Below, in pieces: positions 1 to 5,913 of a stretch of DNA of 8,009 nucleotides (positions within the stretch are counted from its first letter, which is position 1; every line of letters starts with the position of its first letter). The stretch is from positions 1 through 8,009 of the forward strand of contig CAZVOD010000134.1 in the NCBI GenBank assembly GCA_964628385.1. Reading direction: 5' to 3'. The position numbers and the translations under genes were made by a program. The notes below the pieces were generated by a model. It saw only the letters and a list, made by a program, of their open reading frames with translations, did no database searches and was not told where the DNA came from. Source of the DNA: JANQPA01 sp964628385 (GTDB lineage Bacteria > Bacteroidota > Bacteroidia > Chitinophagales > Saprospiraceae).

Positions 1-155
1 GATTTTCGTCCATTGGCTTAATTCTCAGTCATCATACATTTTATAACACAACCATTTGAAGGCTGTTTATGTTTACATAGAACAATTTGGCCAATATGTT
101 TAAAATATTGCTTAAAATCTCTCAAAGAGTAGGCTTAATTATTAAATCGTTAAAA

Positions 156-383
156 ATGAATTTTTTCTTAAGATTATTTTTTCTTGTGTTTTGTGTAGGT
201 GCACTTCATTTCAGTACGGTTACAGCACAAAGTGTCGACAATCCCTGCGGATGCGAAGGTGCACCATGTGCACCATATGGCTTCAAGACAATCAAAAAAG
301 CTTATTTCGGTGGCCACTACGCTATGTTGTGTAACTGTGAATCATTTAGAGGGATTCCTGGAGAGGAATGCCTTGCTGATTAA
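156..383 (+). CDS. Secreted six-cysteine mini-protein, unknown function
   Basis: The product is a 75-residue precursor that I cannot assign to a named family. The start at 156 is chosen because it gives a clean signal peptide: a short charged N-terminus (MNFFLR), a hydrophobic core (about residues 7-19) and a V-T-A cleavage site after residue 24. In-frame starts at 87 (TTG) and 96 (ATG) would only add a basic extension. The predicted mature chain is 51 residues, begins with Gln, and has cysteines at precursor positions 31, 33, 38, 59, 61 and 72. The pattern is CxC-x4-C, 20 residues, CxC-x10-C, which suits three disulfides in an oxidising compartment. A possible -7 box (TATGTTTA) lies at 68-75. 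It sits 81 bases ahead of a propeller lipoprotein gene. In Bacteroides, small exported peptides such as the NVEALA family occur beside propeller lipoproteins, but the NVEALA motif is absent here. That the gene is real is likely; its role is unknown. Confidence 0.68.
   Translation: MNFFLRLFFLVFCVGALHFSTVTAQSVDNPCGCEGAPCAPYGFKTIKKAYFGGHYAMLCNCESFRGIPGEECLAD
259..276 (+). repeat. In-frame 9-bp tandem duplication in the peptide gene
   Basis: GTGCACCAT occurs twice head to tail inside the mini-protein gene. It encodes the adjacent tripeptides APC and APY (precursor residues 36-41), so the second copy carries Tyr in place of Cys. Because the unit is a multiple of three, copy changes would keep the frame and change only the loop after the first cysteine pair. 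Confidence 0.7.
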
Positions 384-418
384 AGCTCCGTTAATAAATT
401 AATTAGAAAACAACCTCC

Positions 419-447
419 GATTCCAGAAGGATTATCCTTCTGGAATC
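419..447 (+). terminator. Perfect 14-bp inverted repeat between peptide and lipoprotein genes
   Basis: Arms 419-432 and 434-447 are perfect reverse complements around a single central base. As RNA this gives a stem of about 12 bp with a short loop. It begins 35 bases after the peptide stop and ends 17 bases before the lipoprotein ATG. No T-run follows on the plus strand, so strong intrinsic termination is not expected. It may be a weak terminator or a processing and stability hairpin that lets the peptide be made in excess of the lipoprotein. A dyad operator for a DNA-binding protein is the alternative. The structure is certain and its function is not. Confidence 0.5.
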
Positions 448-464
448 ATGTAACTTTCGCAGCC

Positions 465-1517
465 ATGAAAAAATGTTTTGTAATTTTAGTGGTGTCTATA
501 GTCTTTTATTCTTGTGGTCTACAAGAAGACGAATCTGTAATTTTCTTGGGGCAACAAGAATCAAATCAAACCTTGTCTGGCACAGAAATAAAATTTGATT
601 CTTTAGTAGTGAGTCCTACAAATCTCATATTTTGGAATGAACAACTTATTGCAGTGGATCAGATGGGTAAGTCTTCATTTATCTTAATTGATTTAGTTCA
701 AGGTACAAAGCAAAATTATTTTGGTAAAAAGGGTATGGCTCCCGATGAATTAAAAGATACGCCAATACCAGTAGATTTACAATATTTCAAGGATAGCCTC
801 ACTTATTGGAGCTATGCTCAGGGCAAAGTATTTAACGTTCCTGTTGAAAACGATCGTTTTTTATTTGAAAATAAAAAGGCTCGAGTGCTTCCTGATGAGT
901 TAGTTCGCAGCGCTCAGGCTATATTAGAAACGCCAGATGATTTTATAGTAGCTGCAGGTGGAGTCAATCATAAGCTATCAATATATGATGCTCAAAACCG
1001 TTTAATTAAAAAAGTTTCTACTACAGAGGCAGAAGAGACGCTTATTCAGAATATTTTAGAGGATGAGATACCGCTTCAAGGTCACATTGCATACCAGGTA
1101 TCTGCAAAGAAGATTGTTTATGCTTCATTAAACCTAAATTTAATTGAAATTTATGACCTCAATGGGAATTTGCAAAAGAGCAAATCAGTAGAGGGACCAC
1201 TCAAAAGTTATCAACGACCAATAGAGGGAGAAAACAAGTATGATAAATTAGAATATTATTTCGTAGATATTCATGCAAATGAAAATTACATTGCTGCTGT
1301 TTATGTGGGAAACCAGGTAGATATAACAAGCCTAGAAGACATGGAAAAAATGAAGTCAACTATTATTTTATTGGATTGGAATCTCGAACCCCTCTTTTAT
1401 ACTGAAAAAGATGGTATTTTCTCTCAAATTTGTATTTCTTCTGATAGTAAGCACCTTTATCTTTTAAAACCAAAGGGAGAAGACTTCACTATTTTGAAGC
1501 AAAATATAAATATTTAA
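465..1517 (+). CDS. Lipoprotein with TolB-like (BF3164-type) beta-propeller
   Basis: This is a 350-residue predicted outer-surface or periplasmic lipoprotein. A short basic N-terminus and hydrophobic stretch end in FYSC with the lipidation cysteine at residue 17. The rest is rich in beta strands, with repeated blade-like segments: LIAVDQMGKSSFILIDL (about 60-76), the YFGKKGMAPDEL turn, KLSIYDAQNRLIKKV, KIVYASLNLNLIEIYDLNG and STIILLDWNLEPLFYT. This arrangement (a kinase-free sensor-like propeller with a GKKGxxPxEL turn and a YAS...IEIYDL strand) resembles the TolB_like/BF3164 6-bladed lipoproteins of Bacteroidota, whose biochemical role is not established to my knowledge. The assignment is by eye. 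The gene follows the secreted six-cysteine peptide on the same strand, so the propeller might bind or handle that peptide (inference). Its base composition is clearly more AT-rich than that of the genes from 1791 onward. No catalytic residues are recognisable. Confidence 0.8.
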   Translation: MKKCFVILVVSIVFYSCGLQEDESVIFLGQQESNQTLSGTEIKFDSLVVSPTNLIFWNEQLIAVDQMGKSSFILIDLVQGTKQNYFGKKGMAPDELKDTPIPVDLQYFKDSLTYWSYAQGKVFNVPVENDRFLFENKKARVLPDELVRSAQAILETPDDFIVAAGGVNHKLSIYDAQNRLIKKVSTTEAEETLIQNILEDEIPLQGHIAYQVSAKKIVYASLNLNLIEIYDLNGNLQKSKSVEGPLKSYQRPIEGENKYDKLEYYFVDIHANENYIAAVYVGNQVDITSLEDMEKMKSTIILLDWNLEPLFYTEKDGIFSQICISSDSKHLYLLKPKGEDFTILKQNINI

Positions 1518-1536
1518 GTATTTTACATTTTGTTTC

Positions 1537-1721
1537 AGAGCGTGCTTGGAATTTACTTTTGATGCCGAAAATGCATTTAGGATGATGAAAATGAAGCTGT
1601 TTTTGAGTTTCATAGCAGGGCTATGGAGCGAAAAAAAGCTGAAATATCTTGTCCCGCTGAAAGCGGGAAGCAGTATTCTAAATATATTTGCAAGCCAAAG
1701 GGTGAAATCCAAACACGCTCT
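1537..1721. repeat. 185-bp imperfect palindrome, MITE-like or structured repeat element
   Basis: This element occupies most of the 273-base gap between convergent genes. Its ends, 1537-1556 and 1702-1721, match as inverted repeats at 17 of 20 positions (AGAGCGTG at both tips). Counting G-U pairs, the terminal stem extends to about 24 bp (1537-1560 with 1698-1721) and resumes inside, for example 1575-1580 with 1678-1683. Two hairpins lie in the interior. One at 1595-1640 has CATAGC/GCTATG at its tip and a T5/A5 stretch below. The other is CCCGCT-GAA-AGCGGG at 1653-1667. Within the 1595-1640 hairpin the mismatches are mostly G-U on the plus strand, so plus-strand RNA folds a little better there. 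No transposase and no clear target-site duplication is seen. Open frames crossing it on both strands follow the palindrome and are unlikely to be genes. The bases outside it (1518-1536, 1722-1790) hold nothing recognisable. Confidence 0.72.
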
Positions 1722-1790
1722 CATTCTGAAGCTGGTTACTAAAGAGTAAGTCTTCACCTTTAAACGAATTTTGTATCAGTCCGCTAGCGT

Positions 1791-2450
1791 TTACAGCGCC
1801 TTTTTTCTGGCTATAATCAAGCCATCTCGGATGGGTAGGAGGACATTTTCTACCCGTTCGTCATCCTGAATTTTTTGGTTAAACGCGCGTATGGATTCGG
1901 TATCTTTATCATATTCCCGGTTGATTACTTTGCCACTCCACAGGACATTATCCGCCAGGATCAATCCGCCGGGACTGACCTTTTCAAAAATCAGATCATA
2001 GTGCAGGGCATAGTCCATTTTGCCGGCATCAATAAATACCAGATCAAAAAAAGCATTCAGGGTTGGTATAACGGTTGTGGCATCGCCTACTATAGGCTTT
2101 ATTTTACTGCTGAGGCCAGCTTTTTCAAAATATTTATTACTAATGTGTGCTAATTCTTTATTGACTTCAATGGTGTAGAGCATGCCGCCTTCTGCAAGTC
2201 CGCGTGTCAGGCAGATGCTGGCATAGCCTGTAAATGTCCCCACTTCCAGAATAGCTTTGGGCTGCTTGAGTTGACTGAGGAGCTGTAAGAAAAACCCTTG
2301 TAGATGGCCTGACATCATTTGTGGGGCAAGCGTTTTTAGGTGCGTTTCACGTTCCAGCTCATACAGTATCTGGTCGGGTGGGGTCGTGTGATCTTCCGAA
2401 TAGTTGTGAATAGCGTTAATGTACTGATTGAGGCGTATATTTTTTTCCAT
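1791..2450 (-). CDS. Class I SAM-dependent O-methyltransferase (COMT/YrrM-like)
   Basis: The 219-residue product has the normal length for the Methyltransf_3 family of small soluble cytoplasmic O-methyltransferases. The SAM-binding motif I is EVGTFTGYAS (69-78). The acidic residue after strand 2 is Glu95 in YTIEVN. The divalent-metal and catalytic set of catechol-type enzymes is present: Asp141 and Lys144 in FIDAGK, then Asp167-Asn168 in LADNVLW. Many relatives read IDADK where this one reads IDAGK, but the residues expected to contact metal are kept. The substrate cannot be read from sequence; catechol-like or hydroxylated aromatics are typical. It is the last gene of a minus-strand operon, and its ATG lies 2 bases after the stop of the TauE/SafE permease gene. 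The start is supported by this tight spacing and by the conserved N-terminal helix region. Confidence 0.92.
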   Translation of the reverse strand: MEKNIRLNQYINAIHNYSEDHTTPPDQILYELERETHLKTLAPQMMSGHLQGFFLQLLSQLKQPKAILEVGTFTGYASICLTRGLAEGGMLYTIEVNKELAHISNKYFEKAGLSSKIKPIVGDATTVIPTLNAFFDLVFIDAGKMDYALHYDLIFEKVSPGGLILADNVLWSGKVINREYDKDTESIRAFNQKIQDDERVENVLLPIRDGLIIARKKAL

Positions 2451-2452
2451 TA

Positions 2453-3223
2453 CTAAACGAACAATAGGTGAACATCAAATAGTTTGAGTAAAGCCAAGAT
2501 GACTACAGCTACCAGAATGCAATGTGCCCAAACGTTAGCCTGTTTGTATTTAGAAGCAAATGCTGCTGCTGCGTAGCCTCCCATGGTTTGGCCAACTGCC
2601 ATGAGCAAGCCTACTGGCCAATCGATCAGGCCTTGCAGGTGAAAGATCAGTACCGCCAGGCAGGTATAAATAGCTATTACGGCACTTTTAACCGCATTGG
2701 CATCGATCAGGCTATATTTGGCACCCAGTACCATGGCTGCCAGGAAGAAAACTCCCATACCCATTTGGATGAACCCACCGTAGAAGCCCAGGAGGAGAAA
2801 GGCCGGGATAACGAGGTATAAGTTAGTTGGCTTTTCTCTTTGCGTCTCTATCAGCCAGCGTTTAGGTTTTACCAAAATCACAAAAAACATGATCAGGAGT
2901 AAAAAGCGAAATACCTGGATAAATTGTTCATTACTCACCTTTAGGGCTACAAAGATACCTGCAAAAGAGCCTATAACGGTAAAAAGGATATAGGCCCAGC
3001 TTTTTTGCATATCCAGCTTACCGTGCTTATAAAATACCCAGGTTCCAACGGCACTTTGGGAAGCGATACCTACGCGATTAGTAGCATTGGCGATATTTCC
3101 GGGCAGGCCAATCAGCTCAGTCAGAATGGTCAGCGTAATAGCTGAGCCATTCCCGGCCAGCGTATTGATAACTCCGGCCACTATACTACCCGATATGGCG
3201 ATGACGTAAATGTACCACTCCAT
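2453..3223 (-). CDS. TauE/SafE family inner-membrane permease
   Basis: The 256-residue polytopic membrane protein has about eight hydrophobic segments, the usual size for TauE/SafE (COG0730) transporters. The family's duplicated half signature is visible: GVINTLAGNGSAIT (17-30) in the first half and GFYGGFIQMGMGVFF (146-160) in the second. The ANATNR turn (45-50) is also typical. Members move sulfite, sulfonates or other organic anions across the inner membrane, and the substrate here cannot be told. The first motif reads AGNGS where relatives commonly have a glycine-rich AGGGG. It lies between mce (9-base gap) and the methyltransferase (2-base gap), so the three genes are probably co-transcribed. 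With no sulfur-metabolism gene in the same operon, export of a sulfur compound is only one possibility; a carboxylate or other small anion is equally open. Confidence 0.9.
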   Translation of the reverse strand: MEWYIYVIAISGSIVAGVINTLAGNGSAITLTILTELIGLPGNIANATNRVGIASQSAVGTWVFYKHGKLDMQKSWAYILFTVIGSFAGIFVALKVSNEQFIQVFRFLLLIMFFVILVKPKRWLIETQREKPTNLYLVIPAFLLLGFYGGFIQMGMGVFFLAAMVLGAKYSLIDANAVKSAVIAIYTCLAVLIFHLQGLIDWPVGLLMAVGQTMGGYAAAAFASKYKQANVWAHCILVAVVILALLKLFDVHLLFV

Positions 3224-3232
3224 TAAGGACGA

Positions 3233-3640
3233 TTATTGTTTTATTGTTTGGCAAAACTCTACCAAAACGCCATTAGTAGTTTTGGGGTGTAAAAAACAGA
3301 CCAGTTTATTGTCGGCTCCTCGCTTGGGCTGCTCATTGAGTACTTTAAAACCCAGCTGACCGGCCAGTTGCATGGCGGCATGTATATCATCTACTTCAAA
3401 AGCTACATGATGGATGCCTTCTCCTTTTTTTTCCAAATATTTAGCAATGGCACTTTCCGGAGCAGTCGCTTCCAGTAATTCTATTTTGGATTCTCCAACT
3501 CTAAAAAAAGAAGTTTTCACATGTTCTGAAGCCACTTCTTCTACTTTATAATGTGGTTGGCCCAGAAGCTTTTCAAAAAGCTTATTGCTATTCGTCAAAT
3601 CTTTAACGGCAATGCCAAGGTGTTCTAAACGGATGAGCAT
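3233..3640 (-). CDS. mce: Methylmalonyl-CoA epimerase (VOC fold)
   Basis: The 135-residue soluble enzyme interconverts (R)- and (S)-methylmalonyl-CoA, linking propionyl-CoA carboxylation with the B12-dependent mutase. The length and two-module VOC layout fit the family. Metal-ligand positions expected from characterised epimerases are present: His7 in EHLGIAV, Glu54 in KIELLE, the His77-His78 pair in GIHHVAFEVDDI, and Glu128 in VLVEFCQ. The PKRGADNK and FLHPKTTNGVLVEF segments are typical of bacterial epimerases. It is the first gene of a minus-strand operon with the TauE/SafE permease and the O-methyltransferase. No mutase gene lies in this window, which is common in Bacteroidota, where the epimerase is often unlinked to it. 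The start follows an A/T-rich leader, and a candidate promoter lies about 50 bases upstream. Confidence 0.93.
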   Translation of the reverse strand: MLIRLEHLGIAVKDLTNSNKLFEKLLGQPHYKVEEVASEHVKTSFFRVGESKIELLEATAPESAIAKYLEKKGEGIHHVAFEVDDIHAAMQLAGQLGFKVLNEQPKRGADNKLVCFLHPKTTNGVLVEFCQTIKQ

Positions 3641-3690
3641 AATTATTTTTTGTTTGTTTTGAAAAAGAATAAATTCTAATACCTGCGATA

Positions 3691-3720
3691 CAAGCCTAAT
3701 AAAACTTCCACAACAACAAA
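3691..3720 (-). promoter_or_regulatory. Candidate Bacteroidota-type promoter for the mce operon
   Basis: On the minus strand TTTG (3717-3720) is followed after 18 bases by TAGGCTTG (3691-3698), which matches TAnnTTTG at all but one fixed position. Transcription would begin around 3684, giving a leader of roughly 45 bases before the mce ATG. The -33 element lies inside the 3' arm of the stem-loop that ends the upstream glycosyltransferase gene. Confidence 0.45.
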
Positions 3721-3766
3721 GCCAGGCCTTCTACTTCTCTATTCGTTCATGGACACGCCTGGCTTT
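3718..3766 (-). terminator. Stem-loop spanning the glycosyltransferase stop codon
   Basis: AAAGCCAGGC (3718-3727) pairs perfectly over 10 bp with GCCTGGCTTT (3757-3766), leaving a 29-base loop that contains the glycosyltransferase stop codon. Read on the minus strand, the stem follows a run of nine A and precedes an interrupted U-tract (UUUGUUGUUG), so it could end transcription of the cysQ-ligase-glycosyltransferase unit. Read on the plus strand it is followed by nine T, a better intrinsic-terminator form, although no plus-strand gene lies just upstream. It may act in both directions. The long loop weakens it. Confidence 0.5.
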
Positions 3767-4537
3767 TTTTTTGCTCTGTGGCGGCTGTATTTGCTGGATT
3801 TCTATCAACTTAATTTCGCGGTAAAAAGCATAGTGGGCAGAGGCAAGTGCCAGGAAAAAACCATAAAAGCCATCCAGAAAACCACGCTTGATAATATAGT
3901 CGCCAAGAAATCGGGCTAGCGGTTTGTAAAAGATTCGCAGGTAAGATCCCTTCACGCCTTTCTTGTTCAAAGAACGTGCTGCTACCGTACTGAATTCATT
4001 GATTTTATGGACGCGCTCGTAGATGTTTTCCTGCATCAGGTGCAGCAGATCACCTTCCAGAAAATAGCACTTACAATCTTTTTTTGGAACGATTTGATCA
4101 TGTGGTTCCAGTCCGCCATAAGTTACCTTGCGGCGATCAAAAACGCGCATCTTACGGTCAGGGTACCAGGCACCATGACGAATCCAGCGGTTGCCAAATT
4201 TGTTCAGGCGATTGTTGTAGTAGCAATCGGCCTGCCAGTTGGCTTTAACTGATTTGATGGAAGATAACAAGGTTGGAGACACGACTTCGTCAGCATCAAG
4301 GGCAAGAATATGATTATACCGGGCTTGAAGAACCGCAAAGGAACGTTGTTGAATAAAACCCTTGAAAGGATGCTGTACGATCTTTGCGCCCAGTGCGGTA
4401 GCTATTTCTACAGTACGGTCAGTGGAGAAGGAATCAACAACCAGAATCTCATCTGCTATTTCGACTACGCTTCTCAGGCAACGCTCAATATTTTCTTCTT
4501 CATTAAAAGTGATCACAACCACCGAAAGCTTGATCAT
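3731..4537 (-). CDS. Family 2 glycosyltransferase, LgtF/WaaE-like (LPS core type)
   Basis: The 268-residue product is a GT-A fold inverting glycosyltransferase that probably adds a sugar to LPS core or another surface glycan at the cytoplasmic face of the inner membrane. It opens with the standard SVVVITFNEEENIERCLRS stretch (5-23). The nucleotide-binding VDSFSTDRT follows at 34-42, and the metal-binding DADE at 81-84 stands in for DxD. The middle block WIRHGAWYPDRKMRVFDR (118-135) and GGLEPHDQI (141-149) are characteristic of the beta-1,4-glucosyltransferase-like subgroup (LgtF, WaaE). A hydrophobic, aromatic stretch near 215-238 may sit on the membrane. The tail is basic (KKKARRVHERIEK). 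Donor and acceptor cannot be assigned. It follows an O-antigen-ligase-like gene after 113 bases. The A9 run encoding the three lysines lies next to a stem-loop over the stop codon. Confidence 0.9.
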   Translation of the reverse strand: MIKLSVVVITFNEEENIERCLRSVVEIADEILVVDSFSTDRTVEIATALGAKIVQHPFKGFIQQRSFAVLQARYNHILALDADEVVSPTLLSSIKSVKANWQADCYYNNRLNKFGNRWIRHGAWYPDRKMRVFDRRKVTYGGLEPHDQIVPKKDCKCYFLEGDLLHLMQENIYERVHKINEFSTVAARSLNKKGVKGSYLRIFYKPLARFLGDYIIKRGFLDGFYGFFLALASAHYAFYREIKLIEIQQIQPPQSKKKARRVHERIEK

Positions 4538-4563
4538 AGGTATCCATTATTTTATGCTCTTGG

Positions 4564-4591
4564 AGTTCTGAAAGCATCATCATTCAGAACT
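4564..4591 (-). other. 9-bp inverted repeat in the leader of the glycosyltransferase gene
   Basis: AGTTCTGAA (4564-4572) and TTCAGAACT (4583-4591) are perfect reverse complements around a 10-base loop. It lies in the 113-base gap between the ligase-like gene and the glycosyltransferase, 27 bases before the latter's ATG. No U-tract follows, so a leader hairpin or operator is more likely than a terminator. Confidence 0.5.
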
Positions 4592-4625
4592 ACTGGCGCC
4601 AAGTTAATTGTTAGACTCCTTTTCT

Positions 4626-4652
4626 AAAAATCCAGAGGCACGGGATTCCTCT
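4626..4652 (-). terminator. Weak terminator-like hairpin after the ligase-like gene
   Basis: On the minus strand AGAGG (overlapping the stop codon) pairs with CCTCT across a 9-base loop (4634-4652) and is followed by GGATTTTT. The 5-bp stem is short, so read-through into the glycosyltransferase gene is expected. Confidence 0.25.
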
Positions 4653-5883
4653 ATTTCTCTTCCTTTTGATGATGGTGCCAAATACCGATTATCAAAAAGG
4701 TTATATAAAAAGCTGTTCCCAGCTGTGTTTCAATAGTGTGTTCTACCAGGAAAGAAGAAAAAATAATTAGGTGAAAAACAACCAGCAACCTGTCTTTGAA
4801 TCCTTTTTCATAAAAAAGTGGCATAAAAGTGGCCCAAATAAACCAGATTAACCCGGGTAGGCCACAAGCGGCAAAAACAAAAAAGTACTGATTATGTGGC
4901 ATCAGCCCCAGATCTGTCAGCGCCGGATAATGACTTTTTAAATAATCATTGGTATCATCTCTTATGTCTCCCACTCCTATTCCCGACCATAAATTTTCTT
5001 TTCCCAAACTCCAGCCGGCCTGAATAGATCCCAGCCGTCGAGAGTCAGACAACTCTCTAATATTATCGTTCCTTAAAAATAGATTTACGCTGTATAGGGT
5101 ATAGTTAAATTTGTTATTTAAGGTGGGAATTTTTTTTATGGCAAGATAACTGGTCAGCAGGAAGCCGGCAAAAAGACCTATACCCAGCAGGTATTTTTTG
5201 TGCTTCAACATTAAAGCCAGCATGAAATAGGCAGCAATACCATATAGTGCCAATAAGCCGCTCCGTACGGCCAGGATATGCATAAACACTATGATAAAAA
5301 CCGTGGCTCCCAGGGTAGTCCAACGCTCCCAATTGTATTTTATCTGATATTTTTCCACCAATAAATGCCAGCCTATACCTACACAGTAGGCCAGCATCAA
5401 ACTGAATCTTATATGATGGATAGGAGTGGGTAAAATTCTTCCGGCCTCATAGTGTTTGTTGATCTCTTCGAAATTGGATAAATACATCAGCAGAGAATAA
5501 AAACTGAGCATGGTAATGAGCCAAAAGAAAAAGTAGAGAATGGGAAAATATACTTCCCTGTCCATCCGTGGAATAGCTGTCACCGCAAATGGCAGCACCA
5601 GCAGTGGCAGCTTGAGGCGCATACGCTCAGAAAATTCCTCCATATTTTCAGAAAATAACCCACTCAACAAGTATAAAACAAAAATACTGGCAATAGCGAC
5701 CAGCGCTTTATTTTTCCAAAATAATTTTAAATTTCTGCTAATATTTACATTAATCAGGGCATTGATCAGAAGACCAATCATGCCAATGCTCATCATAGCT
5801 CTGGAAAAAAGCAAGCCAATGAGCAAAATGAATAAAGCAAACAATCCCAGTAATTGATGGTCAATTTTATGAATCCACTTCAT
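4651..5883 (-). CDS. O-antigen ligase/polymerase-like membrane protein (Wzy_C family)
   Basis: The 410-residue product is a polytopic inner-membrane protein with about ten to twelve hydrophobic segments. WaaL-type members transfer undecaprenyl-linked O-polysaccharide to lipid A-core on the periplasmic side; Wzy-type relatives polymerise repeat units. The Wzy_C-type signature is visible: VRSGLLALYGIAAYF (206-220) with the conserved Arg207, then a long polar loop (about 250-330) containing the basic DSRRLGSIQAGW segment (280-291), the WSGIGVGD motif (299-306) and PHNQYFFV (329-336) with the His330-Asn331 pair seen in ligases. After it come GLPGLIWF and further membrane segments. Ligase and polymerase cannot be separated by eye, and some members act on other glycans. 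It begins 30 bases after the cysQ stop and precedes a glycosyltransferase on the same strand, which favours a surface-glycan role. Confidence 0.85.
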   Translation of the reverse strand: MKWIHKIDHQLLGLFALFILLIGLLFSRAMMSIGMIGLLINALINVNISRNLKLFWKNKALVAIASIFVLYLLSGLFSENMEEFSERMRLKLPLLVLPFAVTAIPRMDREVYFPILYFFFWLITMLSFYSLLMYLSNFEEINKHYEAGRILPTPIHHIRFSLMLAYCVGIGWHLLVEKYQIKYNWERWTTLGATVFIIVFMHILAVRSGLLALYGIAAYFMLALMLKHKKYLLGIGLFAGFLLTSYLAIKKIPTLNNKFNYTLYSVNLFLRNDNIRELSDSRRLGSIQAGWSLGKENLWSGIGVGDIRDDTNDYLKSHYPALTDLGLMPHNQYFFVFAACGLPGLIWFIWATFMPLFYEKGFKDRLLVVFHLIIFSSFLVEHTIETQLGTAFYITFLIIGIWHHHQKEEK

Positions 5884-5913
5884 GCAATACCACTTCTGTT
5901 TGAATTTGTCTGG

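Noticed and set aside
87..155. Longer form of the six-cysteine peptide starting at 87 (TTG) or 96 (ATG)
   Set aside because: It adds a basic segment ahead of an already complete signal peptide that begins at 156.
186..194. Possible lipobox at Cys13 of the small peptide
   Set aside because: The residue before the cysteine is Phe, which does not fit a lipobox, and the cysteine lies within the hydrophobic core. A signal peptidase I site after residue 24 fits better.
199..402. 67-codon open frame overlapping the peptide gene in another frame
   Set aside because: It has no signal peptide or recognisable composition, and it overlaps a better-supported secreted peptide.
1775..1806. Terminator after the convergent genes (CGCTAGCG then T6)
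   Set aside because: The available stem is only about 4 bp and the T-run lies within the methyltransferase coding region.
2019..2030. Loss of catalytic residue in the O-methyltransferase (IDAGK instead of IDADK)
   Set aside because: The Asp and Lys expected to contact metal and substrate, and the later Asp-Asn pair, are all present, so the change need not inactivate the enzyme.
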